Shown piece by piece: positions 1 through 12,079 of a stretch of 64,000 nt of DNA. The notes under the pieces are model-generated. The model saw nothing but the letters and a program-made list of their open reading frames with translations. It ran no database searches and was not told the origin of the DNA. The DNA is taken from contig OY987273.1 of assembly GCA_963920665.1 (NCBI GenBank), positions 15,874,501 through 15,938,500 of the forward strand. The letters run 5' to 3'. Numbering within the stretch: position 1 is the first letter of the stretch; every line of letters begins with the position of its first letter. The DNA comes from Straminergon stramineum. Taxonomy: Eukaryota > Streptophyta > Bryopsida > Hypnales > Calliergonaceae. The translations under genes were made by a program, and so were the position numbers.

Positions 1-343
1 TAAAAGGTAAAACATATTCCATACACCGCACCACTAATTTTGAAAACCCGTGCAATGTTATAAGTTTAGCTAGCCTATATGGTTGTTGTACATTTCGTAT
101 ATAATCAAACTAAAGTTGTAAACCATGAGCAACAATTGGTAAAAAGAGAATGATGGCTAACATATGATTATAATTGTCTTTACAATCCCAAATTGGCTTA
201 GACAAATATCAAAAATGGATATGATTTGATCCTAGATCATAACTAGAGTTAAATCTAATCAAAACTCCAAAAAAACACTAAATATATTCTAAACCCTAAT
301 CCCTAGTGCAACACTATTTTTCATTCCATATTGCACTAGGAAT
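1..343. repeat. host repeat flanking the giant hAT element on the left
   Basis: AT-rich sequence with no coding content. Its last 60 bases (about 283-343, containing a CTAAACCCTAA-type stretch and a TTGCACTAGGAAT end) resemble 18,737-18,795 on the far side of the giant hAT element, and the sequence that continues from this flank begins at 18,607. It is therefore one half of a dispersed host repeat split by the hAT insertion. The last eight bases, CTAGGAAT (336-343), are the left target-site duplication. Confidence 0.7.
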
Positions 344-482
344 CAGGGTTGACGAAAGTGAGTGTCCCAGGCAAAATCACGTCCAAAAATCGGACATTCG
401 GACCCTGCGGACCCTACGTCTCTAGTGGGTAAAAAACACCGTTTGCAAATTTACCCAGGGTAAATGCGGACAGGCGGACAGC
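344..482. repeat. left terminus of element 1 with CGGAC motifs
   Basis: The terminal inverted repeat CAGGGTTGAC is followed by a GTGAGTGTC stretch, a GGGTAAAAA / TTTACCCAGGGTAA pair and five CGGAC motifs between about 390 and 475. The same ingredients occur in the right terminus (18,255-18,598) and in the terminus of element 2 (49,283-49,720). In maize Ac, a hAT element, transposase binds short subterminal motifs; by analogy these CGGAC motifs are candidate binding sites for the BED-finger transposase. That role is inference. Confidence 0.75.
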
Positions 483-955
483 TAGTGGCTAGTTATTTAA
501 TACAAAGCTTCAACTCCTTCAAGTAAACTTTGATTCCTTGAATGCTTTTTACAATAACATATGGAGTTATGGACTATCCTTTGTAGTGTAATCAACCAAA
601 GAAATTGTACACTATAATTGCAATTATGAATTATCAAGGGAAAGGATTAAAGAAAAAATTCAAAATTCTCTTCACCTTGAAAATTACCAAATCTATGATT
701 CTATGACAATCATGAAGTCAAAATTGTTGCATTATATATGTATCTTGCAATGTATCATGCTTCATACAAAGAAAGAAGAACACAGTCAATTTTGGGGGGA
801 CTTCTTCTTGGTTTTGCAATTCAAAAAAAAATAATCATATTTTCAACATCAATAAGCAAACTCCAACTGCAATGGAAGCTTCAAACAATCAATTGCCATT
901 ACATGCTCAATGTATCATAAGCACCTAAACACCTAAGCCTACATCTCTTGAATCT
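483..955. other. AT-rich spacer downstream of the transposase gene
   Basis: No coding content, RNA gene or repeat recognised. It lies between the element end and the 3' end of the minus-strand transposase and would include the transposase 3' untranslated region. Confidence 0.5.
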
Positions 956-3900
956 CTAAGGCTTGTAATCACTATCTCCTTTTACCTCAACCCTACTACT
1001 GTCACATCTAGTTCCCCATCCGTTGTCTTCATCGCTAGATGTCTCTTCCATGTCATTTGATGAAGATTGTACAATTTTCACTCCTTTTTGTACTTGTGTA
1101 GATGTGAATGATCTCATTGATCTACCGGTCTTCTTCTCCATTTTGGCTCTTAATATAGCCATACCAATGCTTTCCTTAAGGCTAGGGATTGTTTTCATTT
1201 TTCTCTTTAACCCCACTTGATAGATATCAAGTGGGGTTTTACCCACATTCGGTCTCTTGCTTGGAGAAGTAGCAAAGGGTTGCATTATCCTTTTTTTACG
1301 AGCATTAATGGAGTCTTCACCCTTTGATATCTCTACTTTTGGCGCTCCTTGAATAATTAATTGCATTGCATTCAAAGACTGCGATGTGTGGCCTAATGAT
1401 TTCAAGGAATGGCATTGTGGATGGCCCCGATGTTGAATAAACATTGAAGCCAATGTCTCAACCTTATCATCATCATCGGTACATGATAAAATGGTTCGAC
1501 TTGGATTGCCTCCGGAGCTCATTTCTTTCATAGGAGACAAATGTCTTTTACCAAGCTGTGATTTCCTTGAACCATCCAATGTCGTGGCATCGCTTTTAAA
1601 TAGTGCACGTGGAGAAGTGCTATGTGGTGGTTTAGGAGAATCTTCCATGAGGTGCATTTTGCCAACACCATTGTTGACAAAAATTGGACTGCCTAACTCC
1701 ATCGAATGTGCTTCAACATTGTCTTGTACTTCGTGTGGTTTGGCATTTCCAATAATTTGTTCAACACATTTCTTGCTTGCCGATACCACTATTGACACAA
1801 CAATTGCATTGGACACATTCATTTCAACGTTCACCTCACATCCTCCTTTGTCTTCATGTTGGTCATTTTTTTCTACCGCCATTATCGGGGATGGAGCATC
1901 GGAAATGGGAATCACTTCATCCTTTTCAAGACTCCCATCATTCACAACCGTTGTCCTATTGGTCGCCCTTATCTCTACATACATATCCTCTATGTTTGGT
2001 AGAAGATTTTTGCTACTCATGAATCCGGTTCCATCCACAAATCTAGCCATCGAAGGTACATCATCATCAAGCCCACAATCATCCTCATTTGATCGAAACT
2101 CATACATGTCTTCATCCGCGACTCCGAAGTCTTCATTGTTTTGATTAGGAGTCTCAAACATTTCTTCGTCAGAATTGTGCATATCATAATTCACAACATC
2201 TCTATCATCAGATACAGATTCATCATCCTTGTCTTCCGAGATAGGCCCTTCCGAATCTTCAGACTCCACGTTGTCATGGTACCACTTCTTTTCATCCTTC
2301 TCCTTCAATGCAGCTATGACTTTGGAATTGGTATATACATACACCAAATCGGCTGCTCTCTATGGCCTCAACTTGTTTCGGGATTCGTTGTGAACAAAAG
2401 AGTAGCTACTCCAATTTCGTTCACATGAAGATGATGACACCGGTTGGGCCAAAATCCTCTTTGCAATTGGAGCAATGAGCTTGCCACATGCACCTTCAAA
2501 ATCCCACCAAGCATATGCCGACAATTTCTGCTCAGCTGGATCCAACATGTTGTGGAACGGAGGATCTCAATGTCGAAATGCTACAAATTCCTTCACTACG
2601 TCAAGATAAGTTCTTGGTTGACATATTTTCCTGATAATGCACTTGCATGCATCTATTGCATCTTGATCGTCAACTAGTTCTTTATCGTGAAGAAAGTAAG
2701 GGTTCAAAAGAGCTCCTGCATAATGTAGATCGGTCTCTACCATTTCTGGTCGCTTACCAAACGCCTTTTCGATAGGAATGGCTAAGTCCAAGGACAAACC
2801 AAAGGGCTCTTCTCATAAAGAGAAGACATGCTTCTCTAAATTCCTCATGATGTGCAACACCTTGCCCATGCATGGTGTCTTCGCATCCAAATAACGTAGA
2901 CCAAACACCACAAGAGCCATCAATTCTCGGAAATTAGTGGCACGGGCCCAAAAATGCTCATCTAAAATTGTCTTCTTCACCTCCCGAGACTCCGTACGAG
3001 ATTTTGCGTTCTTCGTGTCTTGTAACTTGAGGATGTATTCTACCCATTGTGGATCCACCACACTTTGTTGCAATCCAGCCTTGACCTTCAACAAACGAGA
3101 AATCATGAAGAAATTGGAGGCAAATCTTGTTTTCACTGACATCAATAAGCTAGTCTTCGTTTCGTGCTTTTGAAATATAGCTAGCGGCATATGCCGCAAT
3201 CAGAAGAACTTCACAACGGTTTGGGCCTTTTCTACTAGCTCCTTCAGCCATTCTTGCTTCCCCCAATCTTGAAGCAACAAATTCAAGGCGTGCACCACAC
3301 AACCTTGAAAGAAAATGTGCGGATATTTACTCGACACCATATTCCATGCTGCCGGATTTACAGGAGCGTTGTCTGCAGTCACTTGCACAACATTTGTGGG
3401 GCCTACTTGTTCTATAAACTTTTCCAAGATAGAGGCCATAAAAGAAGCATTCTTTTCAATTCCACTTGTATCCATCGATCCCAAAAATTGCTCACCCGCA
3501 GAAGATACAAGCATGGCATTTATCAATGGTTGATTGGTAACCGAGCTCCATCCATCAATAGACAATGTTGCTCCAAACTTCCAAATGCTATCTTTGGTCC
3601 TACTATGAAGCTTTGTCTTGATGTTGGTCTTCGCTTGGTCAAGCAATTTATGGCGTAAATCATGATACGATGGTGGAGCATAGGGCCCACGGTACTCGTC
3701 TATTTTTTTCACTACTTCTTTAAATGCCGGATTTCGAGCTACGGCAAATGGTATGTTTGCCGCATACAAGAAATTGGCCCACACTGCATTCAAATTGCGT
3801 TTTCTTGCGGAATCAAAGCCATCCACTAGACTACTTTGTCTTTGAGGTCTACTACCTAATGCCCTTGGAGTGTCATGATCACTAGATGTTTTTGTAGTTC

Positions 3901-4264
3901 GGTTTACTTCAAACCCTACACCAACAAATTCTTCCACTGCTACGCATGAGTTGTCTTGAGTAGAACGTGCCATATCCCTCTCATTTGAAAAATCCCTCCC
4001 CACCATACGCATGCTACCAACATCTACATTGTCAATGGTCAGTCTCTGCGGAAATGCCCCATTAGATCGAAGAAATAGGATTCGAACATCGGGCGTCAAT
4101 TGCGAACAAAGACTCACTCCTGTATCACGAACACCTGATGGGCCTTCATATCCTAAATGGCTCAACATACGGCTTATCTTCTTGGCAAACACCGAGTTGC
4201 AAGCCTTGCACTTTACCTTACCGATTGATGGGGTACCATACCAACCAAACCAATCCTTGCTCAT
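956..4264 (-). pseudogene. hAT transposase (BED finger, DUF659, hAT dimerisation) with long acidic C-terminal extension
   Basis: One reading frame runs without frameshift from ATG at 4,264 (MSKDWFGW) to a stop at 956-958, interrupted by four in-frame stops: TGA at 3,200-3,202, 2,813-2,815 and 2,567-2,569, and TAG at 2,360-2,362. The N-terminus has a BED-like finger (CKAC, then SHLGY). The centre has the DUF659 signature (SIDGWSSVTNQPLINAML, TADNAP, FFQGCVVHALNLLLQDW), and around 2,540-2,370 is the hAT C-terminal dimerisation region (AYAWWDFEG, SSSSCERNWS, NKLRP). These domains carry out cut-and-paste transposition in hAT elements. After the dimerisation domain the frame continues for roughly 450 residues, acidic at first and then basic, which is unusual for this family. 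A further upstream in-frame codon exists at about 4,333, but the BED region argues for 4,264. Three stops are TGA, as expected from CGA or TGG decay. It is the mobilisation gene of element 1 and is now inactive. Confidence 0.9.
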
Positions 4265-4559
4265 AGTGGCAAGGCACAAATTTTCATTTCGTATATTGGA
4301 ATCAAATTCAAAATGTGAAGACCAAATGAACAATGTCCAAATATAATAAAAAATGAGTGCACAAAGCCTTGAAAATCAAGGCCCTCCCGTCCACTGAACT
4401 ATACATTACCAAGTAAGGGACACAAAAATTGCAGCTCCTAGCCCTTGGAAATCTTAGCGTTTAGTTTTCAAGAGTGCTCTCAAATGACTTCTTTCCTACA
4501 GCTATAGTCTCCCAAACTTGCCTGACCGTTGGAGACCATTTTTGAATCCACAGAACATA
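4265..4559. promoter_or_regulatory. 5' region of the transposase gene
   Basis: AT-rich leader between the transposase start and the CGGAC cluster at 4,560. An AT-rich ATATAATAAAAAA stretch lies at about 4,339-4,352, but no clear TATA box position could be fixed. It probably holds the promoter and 5' untranslated region by analogy with the other three genes of the element. Confidence 0.35.
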
Positions 4560-4830
4560 CTATCTGCCGTCGCCAGTTTCCGCAGCGGACAGGCAGTCAG
4601 GCAGACGGACGGTCCAGCGGTCGGGCGGTCGGTTTAGTCGGGCGGATGGACAGTCCAACAGATGGACAATGCAGACAAGCGGATGGAGTGACGCGAAGAC
4701 AGGCGGACGAGCGAACGAATATTGCGAACGGGTGGACGGGAGGTCGGGCAGATGGGAGGTCAAGCGGACAGTGCATTTAGGGCGGACGGGTGGTTTAGGG
4801 CGGATGGGCAGGGTAGGTCGTGTTCAATTG
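4560..4830. promoter_or_regulatory. CGGAC-rich cluster upstream of the transposase gene
   Basis: A GC-rich island in AT-rich surroundings with five CGGAC motifs on the plus strand plus many one-base variants (CGGATGG, TGGACGG, CGGGCGG). It starts about 300 bp upstream of the transposase ATG. Equivalent clusters precede the other three genes of the element. Promoter or transposase-binding function is inferred from position only. Confidence 0.6.
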
Positions 4831-5234
4831 TTCAAATGTTCAATGCTTCAAGAGATGTGGGATAAAATAGGGATTTATGGATGGAATGAGCCAATGAGGA
4901 GATTTTAGAAAATTATGGTTTTGTCAAAGGGTCTTATAATTTAAAATTTCTAGATGAGCATGAAAAAAACATACTTCACAAAAAGTTGTCCTTCTTAAAT
5001 CACCATAGCATGAACTTAAAAGAAAGCAAAACAAATGATTAATTCAAAGATAGATATATATTGATATTTCATATTTGGATATATAAAGAACTTTAAAACA
5101 AATCAAAATTCATCATGAGTACAATGAATTACTAGTAGTACTCAACCCTTATAACATTCAAGCCACACTCACTGGTATACTTCTAAATTATTAAACATTT
5201 AAACATAATAAAATAAGGAAAGCCTCTCTTATAT
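4831..5234. other. AT-rich spacer between transposase and RING gene
   Basis: No gene, repeat or RNA recognised. It would contain the 3' untranslated region of the minus-strand RING gene. Confidence 0.5.
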
Positions 5235-8200
5235 TTAAGAACCACTACCCTCTCCTAAATCGTGAGATGGCCCCTCCTTAGCCAAAAGTCTTGCACTCAT
5301 TCGTCGAGTATTTGACCTAGGACTATAGACAACACCTCCTCCGGATCTAACCTCCATGTCCACCGTTGTAAACTGCCATTTGGTTTCTGGAGAGTGGTCA
5401 TCGTCATCGTCATCCTCTCTCTTCCGTTTTGAGCTTTGCTTTGGAGACAAATCTACTTCTTCAACCTTCAAGGCCCTCAACGTAGCATCCACTCGATCTA
5501 CAAACACATTGACCTCTTCGTCATCAACTTCGATGGGTAACCCTATTAGTCGAAAATTGGCCAATAGAAACCCCCTCCATTCAGCTATAATGTCACCTAT
5601 CCTCTTGTCAAATGCCCCAACTACCTCCACAATTGAATGCTCAGTAGTTGTTTCCCCATCTATTTCAACAAGAGCACGAGCTTTAGCAGCTTCTTCCAAC
5701 TTTGACAAGAAAAGGGCCCTACCAATCAAAGTGTGATTATAAGCCCCATATTGCTCATTGAACTCTTGAGCATGCTCCACCTCTACCCAAGTTTTTTTGG
5801 GCCCTTTTCGCACTTCTTTGTTGGGAAACCGAAAAAACTTCTTGTGTTGCACACTCCAATGGCCCCCCATGTTGCGACAAAACAATTCACCAGCCTCGCC
5901 ATCTTAATTTCCCGAGGCCCGCAACTCCACCTCTCTGTTAACGGTCATCCACATGAAAGGATCCACTGGCTCTCCAGACTCCTTATACAATCCATGTCGA
6001 CAATCAATTGAATCCCACGTGAGAGGTCGCCCCCAATGCGAGAAATTTTGGAACTGGTATGGCCCTTGATCAAGAGGAAGGATCCATCGGTTGTATTTGT
6101 GGCCGGGGGGCATATCTTCCAAGATCCCAAGCATTTCATAGAACCGAGGGCTCAGAGGAGAACGACACTCGACACAAACTGAACGAATGAGTGATGCTTT
6201 CACGATGCATGTTACGTGAAAAGTGTGGCAACATTGGCCCATGGTTAGGGCTCCTTCAGGGCCAAAAGGACCTTGGCAAAGGCTACAATGACTCTTCAAG
6301 ATTCCTGGGGCTAGATCACAAGCATGCACTACTATCTTCTCTTTCTCCTTGATGTGCGCTGAAAGCGTGTTGTAAGGAAATACCCTTCCTCTATTTCCAA
6401 GGCCCAATCAATGTGTGCAACATTGTCCTTCTTTGCGTGGTTCAACCGCTCAAACATGTCATCCATGTCCCCCCAACATGTAATTTCGGTGGAACCCCTT
6501 GGATGTTCATCAAACACTTTCTTGAACCAAAGCAAAGAGGTCTCCACAGCATTGCATTCTTCATTCAACTTCATTGCTAATTTCATAAGCCCTTTCATTG
6601 CTCAAGATACTACAGAGGGTTTGTCTTGGAGTTTCTGTACCCATGCCAACCATTGAGACTCTAATCCGCTCTTCGGCATGCATTCCTCCATGCCCATGAT
6701 TTTTTGAAATCGGTCCAACTCCACCTCAACAAAGATTTTCTCTTGAATTGCTTCATCTAATTTCAACTGTAGCTCCTCCACCTCACTGCCTTTCATTTCC
6801 GTCGAAGCATCCTGCAATGTACAGGAAACATTAGGAATGATGGTTCGTACTGCTTCTTCACATTTCTTGTCATTCCCAACCTCATCCAAATTCAAGATGA
6901 TGGACGTCTCCACCGCTTTTGCCTTCTCAAAAGGAAGAGAGAGTTGATCGCTTTCTTGACTTTCTTGCACAAATGGAACGATCACAGAGTCCATGGTAGG
7001 CCTACCCCTCTTCAACTCTTGTACTTCGAGCTCCAATTCTTCGATGCACTTTCTTTGAACCACCTTGTTACAACATTCCTGCTCCATGTTTTTCTACGAC
7101 AGCTGCAGCTTCATTTCCAAGTCTTCACACTTCATCTTCAGCCGATGAATGTCTTCCTCTAAGGCCATCAAACTTTTTAAGTTCATCATGCCACCTTCAA
7201 GAATTGGTGCCACTTTCTCGGTGAAATTGCAAAAAGCCAAGGCATCAGTCAACAATTCAAGTGCCATTTTTGAAAATTCCTCTGCCACATCCCTAAACCA
7301 AGGAGTAATTTCAGCTACCATTTGAGCTGAAGTTCTCAATCTGTATGCAGTTTGTGAAATAGTACCCCAGCCACCTTTTCCTCCGGGCTGACTAGAACTG
7401 CGTGCCTCATTTTTGGGATTAGAATGAAGATGTTGTTCTGCTAGTACTTACCAATGACTACAACATTCTAACAACTTTTCCAATTGATTGGCGATGGGTA
7501 TGGAACAAAGAATCTCCAACTGCGCCGAGCTTAAAGTTCCCAAATGTGGATGCCCTCCAGTTCTTGCGCTTAATATTTGTCTTGGGCTCAACCTTCGACT
7601 TGGGCTTATGTTTTGATGAGGACTCAACATTCAAATTGGGCTCAATGTTTGGCTTCGCCTTGGTGTCGTTGGCAGCTGAGAAATTGGAGTTGCATATTCA
7701 ACCAAGCTCTCAAGAGCTTTACTATCTATGTAACCCTGAATTCTAGCATTGGTCCTTGCAAGTTGTTCCTCATTGACCTCTCCATCTGGCGAAAAAGGTG
7801 ACCCACGTTCTTCTACTAGTGTTTCCTTGTTTGCAGCCATGTCTAGACCGCCCAAGGTTGTTTCATTCGTTGTAGTTTCCTTGCTTGGAGCCATGCTTTG
7901 TTCACCCAATGTTATCACATTCGGTGTGGATGTGAAGCACGTTGGAGGAGTTACAAAAACCTCTCCGTTGACACCTCCCGAGTAGACATTGCTCACTTTC
8001 ATGCAAGGTTGTGCCACTTCTGCGGGCCTTAATTGTACTGCATCACCTAAAACCTCGGAGACCTTTGTTGTACACATTGTAGTATTTTTTCATACTTTTG
8101 GGGTCTCCATTTGTTTACTTGGTTTTGCCTGAGAATCGTACAAATCAGGAATGTCTTTTTGATTGGGTTGTAGTAAAAGTGGAGAATCCACCTTGGATGA

Positions 8201-8624
8201 ATAAGTGCTCCAATCTACCTTGCGGTTTAAAATGAGTTCTGCATACACTATGGACGCATCACTGTAATTTATGCATCCCTTACTCCTTGGCTTGTCCCCA
8301 AATAGCGTCCGCCACACCTCCTCCGATCGATGCACAAAATGCTTATTGTTGCAATTACGTGGCTTACAACAAAACCATGTGTATGCACCATGTGGCAATC
8401 CTGAGGCCACAACTTGTCAATGTGGTACATTTTAACATACTTCTTGCATGTTTTGAAGGTCCAATATTCCCCTTCCTCCTCCTCCCAACCGCTCTCCGCT
8501 TTGATGTTCGGGTCATCTAGAATCTCATAGTGAAGCCCATGAGGGGCCCCTTCGCTTTAGTCCCTCTCTTTTTTTCACCTCCTGAAGTCTTCCCGTTGTT
8601 GGTAGGAACACCTTGATTCGCCAT
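5235..8624 (-). pseudogene. cargo gene: N-terminal Cys/His domain, coiled coil and RING-H2 finger
   Basis: Decayed gene read from ATG at 8,624 (MANQGVPTN) to a stop at 5,235. Frame changes occur near 8,520, 8,410 and 6,400; premature stops lie at 8,090 (TGA), 7,631 (TGA), 7,448 (TAA), 7,094 (TAG), 6,602 (TGA) and 5,904. The N-terminal domain (TCKKYVKMYHIDKLWP, NKHFVHRSEEVW, YAELILNRKVDW) matches the start of the neighbouring gene at 12,080 (TCKKYVKMTHLSKLWP, SEHFVCRYEEI, SAEIVLHKEVDW). The middle is predicted coiled coil (about 7,340-6,600). At about 6,287-6,165 is a RING-H2 arrangement: CSLC, then CCHTFHVTC, then CVEC. A nuclear-like basic/acidic segment (KRKREDDDDDD) is near the C-terminus. 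RING-H2 proteins are commonly ubiquitin ligases; that activity is inferred. Preceded by a CGGAC cluster at 8,830-9,290. No exact family was recognised for the N-terminal domain. Confidence 0.75.
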
Positions 8625-8829
8625 GATAGATGATTTGAATTTTTGAGTCCTTTGAAAAATAGTACCACGACGCGTGAATATTGTGAGATGTGTGTAAATA
8701 AGTAACAGCGTAAATCAGCAATAGTAACAAAAGCTCAAGGACCCCCACTCTCCACCCTGTAGGAGCAACTGACACATAAAGCAGCAGTAGCACATCCAAC
8801 CTGGCTCCAAAGGAGAGTAGAAGTGAGAG

Positions 8830-9290
8830 CAAATGAAGAGGCCGTCCCCCCATATACCCGTCCGCCACCAAACCTAAAAAACGTCCGCCCCGAATCGAAC
8901 CTGGACCTACTGTCCGCCGCGGCGGACGCGGGGCGACCGATGGGATTGGCAGATAGGCACTAGTCCGCCTGCTTCGGTGGCGGATGGGCAACTGTCCATC
9001 TGCTTTGGACTACGAGCGGACCTCCGATCCGCTAATCGGAACCGCGAGCCGCTCCTGGACCATCCCGTCCGCTCAGGCCGTCCGCCATCCCCAACCGCCC
9101 CCGCACCTGGCCGTCCGCTTAGGCCGTCCGCATGAATGATGGACTTGGCCATCCGCTCACGCTGTCCGCCATCGTCGACCAACCCCGCACTTGGCCGTCC
9201 GCTCAGGTCGTTCCCCATTGCCGACCAACAACACCTGACATTGTTCACCTCGCTTTGGACCCCACCTGACGGCAGTCCGCCGGCAGTCCT
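8830..9290. promoter_or_regulatory. GTCCG-rich cluster upstream of the RING cargo gene
   Basis: GC-rich block with about eleven GTCCG and two CGGAC motifs, often as CCGTCCGC. It begins about 200 bp upstream of the ATG at 8,624. It looks like the divergent partner of the cluster at 11,090-11,650, with the two left genes and two right genes pointing away from each other. Any reading frames through it are compositional. Confidence 0.6.
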
Positions 9291-11089
9291 AAAGCATTGA
9301 ATTCTGAGAAGGATAGATTCATGTACAAAAAATACTCTTGAATGCTAGAAGTATCCAATGTAGTATTAATGTAAGAAAAGGTAATTCCAAATATTCCTTC
9401 CCACATTTAAACATGCTCTCTAAAGTCCAAACCCTATACTCTAAACCCTAAACCCTGACCCTCCAAAAAAAATCAAAATTATACAACCCTCAATTCTAAA
9501 TATTGAATTTATAACATTGCACAAATTTTCAAAATTATTGATGCGATGTGTGAAATATGTTTTACCTATAAGACTATGATTCCTTTGCAGTTTGGAATGC
9601 AATCATGACAATAAAATGTAGATGTAGACCTTTCTTACTTTGTCATGTACTCATGTGAGTACGTTACTCATGTAGGTTTCAATTTTTCTTAAGATTGAGC
9701 ACCTCAATTATCACTTTATTATGAGCCATTAAATAAATGTGGAATATTCAATTATAACTTGGAGTGTGTCTTCAATTTTCATTGTCGAATGTATTCATAG
9801 TTTAGAACACCAATATGAAATTATGAATATACTAAAAGAAATTATATTATCTCGTTATTCTATTATAACATTTATCGAATGTATGGGATGGTGCTAAAAT
9901 GATTCAAGCATTTTAATGTAATGTGAAATGTTGTGGACAAGATTAAAGTAAGCATTTATACAACAAAATGAATTGAAAATTCATATCATATATACTTTGA
10001 CACTTATACCTATGTATACTTATGTGCATCCTAAATTGTAAACTGATCATTTTTTATCACAACCCCAAAATATTAGAGCTTAGGTAATGTACAATGTGAT
10101 TGACCTTCCAATATGATGAGTTTTCAATTACAAGAAATTAGAAATGGTCATACTTCAATGATTACAAGTGTGTTTCATCTCAAAACTTCTTTGCAAATGA
10201 TTATATAGAAAGGTTCATAATATCATATCTTTTAAATTATAAATTTACAATATTGATTGAATTGCTTATGTTAGTTTTGTAGTTATGTAGGCCTAGGATT
10301 TTCTAAAATTTGGAACCCCTAAAGCCTTCATGCTTTTTTTCCCATCAAATATCACTCAAAACTGCCATTTCGAATGCAAAGAGACAAAAATCTTAAAAAT
10401 TGATTTTTGGGCATATTTAACCATAGGAATTTGTACTAGACTAGTATAAAAAGTAATTGAGTTATCTTGTCATCTTGAAAACTTTGAGTACATACATTGC
10501 GCATGGTATTTGCATTTAAAGTAAGCCCAAGAAATCTTTTCTTCCATCTTGATATACTAGATTGTTGGGCTTCTCATTTTCTTCATTTTAGATTTTTTAC
10601 ACTAATGAATTTCATTTTAGAATATCTCGTGTTGAAAAATTTAACTCTTGAGTGAAGAACCTTGAACCAAAAATTTAGAAATAAATCATTTAATTGAAAT
10701 CACATATCACAAGACTCTCATATAAGAGTGTAGCCGTGTAGGGCCTTTGGGAGTTTAGGGATTGATTATTTTCCTTGAAAGGCATGAAAAAGAATAATAA
10801 ATATTATAAATTGGACCACGAAGGCTTTTGTTACAATCTTAACATCGAATTTCTTTTGCTATTAGTCAAAAAGTATTGTTGACATCACAAACTTGTACAA
10901 AAGCACCAATGTAAAACAAAATTTCTTTACACACTTATTTGAACTCTTGATTTACAAGTCAAATGATTTTTCAAACAAGAGACTTTGGGATGTCACTTTT
11001 GATGGTTGTATCAATTTAAAACCTCATGACATAACATATTAAAAATAATTTCTCTACTTTTCTTAATTCACCATATAATGCAAGCTCTC
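9291..11089. other. central AT-rich spacer of element 1
   Basis: No gene found. A block at about 10,312-10,390 (ACCCCTAAAG, then CACTCAAAACTGCCATTTC) closely matches the left end of the TTAA-flanked element at 16,858 and resembles 13,637-13,725. This makes it part of an AT-rich repeat that recurs upstream of the right-hand GC clusters. Confidence 0.55.
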
Positions 11090-11650
11090 CCACTAAACCG
11101 TCCGTCCACCCATCTCCACATAGTTCAAAACACCTCTTCCGCCCATCCGCCCGTTCACCAATTCAGAAATTGAAAAACTCCTCCTTCCCTCCCTCCCTCC
11201 CTCCCTCCCTCCCTCCCTGCTCTCCCCTACCCTCCCATGCCTCTCTTCGTCCGCCCATCCGCCCAAGTAAGGATTCCGAAATTGAAAAACACCTCCCTCC
11301 ACGGTCCCGCCCACCTCTCCCCTCTAACCTTCCTCTCCGTCCGCCCAAGTAACAATTTTGAAATTGAAAAACACCTCCCTCCCGCAGTCCCACCCACCTC
11401 TGCCCTCTCACCTTCCTCTCCATCTGCCCGCCCGTCCGCAGTGCCCGTCTGCGCGTCCGCAGTCGTCGTCCGCATTTTCCGTCCGCCTGTCCGGAGTCCT
11501 TCTGCATTTCCCGTCCGCGTCCGCGCTGCTCCATTCGCTGCTTGTCGGTGATCGTGCGATCCAGCGGACCGCAATTTTGGACCGCCCAATCTGCCCGTCC
11601 ACCTTCGTGCCGTCCAATGTGGACGGCAGCGTCCACATACCCTAAAGCGC
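11090..11650. promoter_or_regulatory. GTCCG-rich cluster upstream of the Gly/Ser/Tyr-rich cargo gene
   Basis: GC-rich, strongly C-biased block with about ten GTCCG motifs, a repeated ATT(C/T)(C/T)GAAATTGAAAAAC-like segment near 11,160, 11,276 and 11,356, and a (CCCT)n microsatellite at about 11,184-11,218. The gene start follows 430 bp later. The promoter role is inferred from position. Confidence 0.6.
11184..11218 (+). repeat. (CCCT)n microsatellite
   Basis: About eight near-perfect CCCT units inside the GC-rich cluster. Confidence 0.9.
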
Positions 11651-12079
11651 CGACCACATAAATGGCGACGGGGATAGCTCATTTCTTCACAATCGTTTCC
11701 CTTCCGGAGTGGGTGATCCAGTGCCTTCGGGAATCTACGCCCCTTCCGGCTTGGTGCGTGAATGATTGTGTTTGTATTAACTTATTTTATCACATATTGG
11801 TTTTAGTGATTAGGGGGCTGCCCCAACTTATAAGTGTTTAATTTTATGAACTTCATTTGAGTGTTCTTAATTACTTGAACCGTATTTGAGTTCATTGAGT
11901 TGTCAGAAACTCAAGGTGTTCAATTTTATGGTTGATTTGGTTGTCAGTAAAAGTAGGTGGAATTTGTTTTAATCCAAAGTCTTACTTTTCATTTGGTACA
12001 TTTAGCCAAAGCAGGTGGAAATTGGATTTAAACTTTGTAATCCTTTCGATTCTTTATTAATTGAGGTTTGGAGATTATC

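Noticed and set aside
4560..4908. Overlapping reading frames on both strands in the GC-rich block
   Set aside because: Frames arise from the low-stop composition of the CGGAC repeats; residues are Arg/Gly/Pro/Ser-rich without domains.
8575..9248. Frames of 138 and 113 residues on minus
   Set aside because: They run through the GTCCG cluster and into the leader of the RING gene; no coding signature.
9420..9470. Telomere-like CCCTAAACCCTAAACC stretches
   Set aside because: Only two or three units, within AT-rich spacer; too short for an interstitial telomere claim.
11093..11682. Several frames of up to 164 residues on both strands
   Set aside because: Generated by the (CCCT)n and GTCCG repeats.
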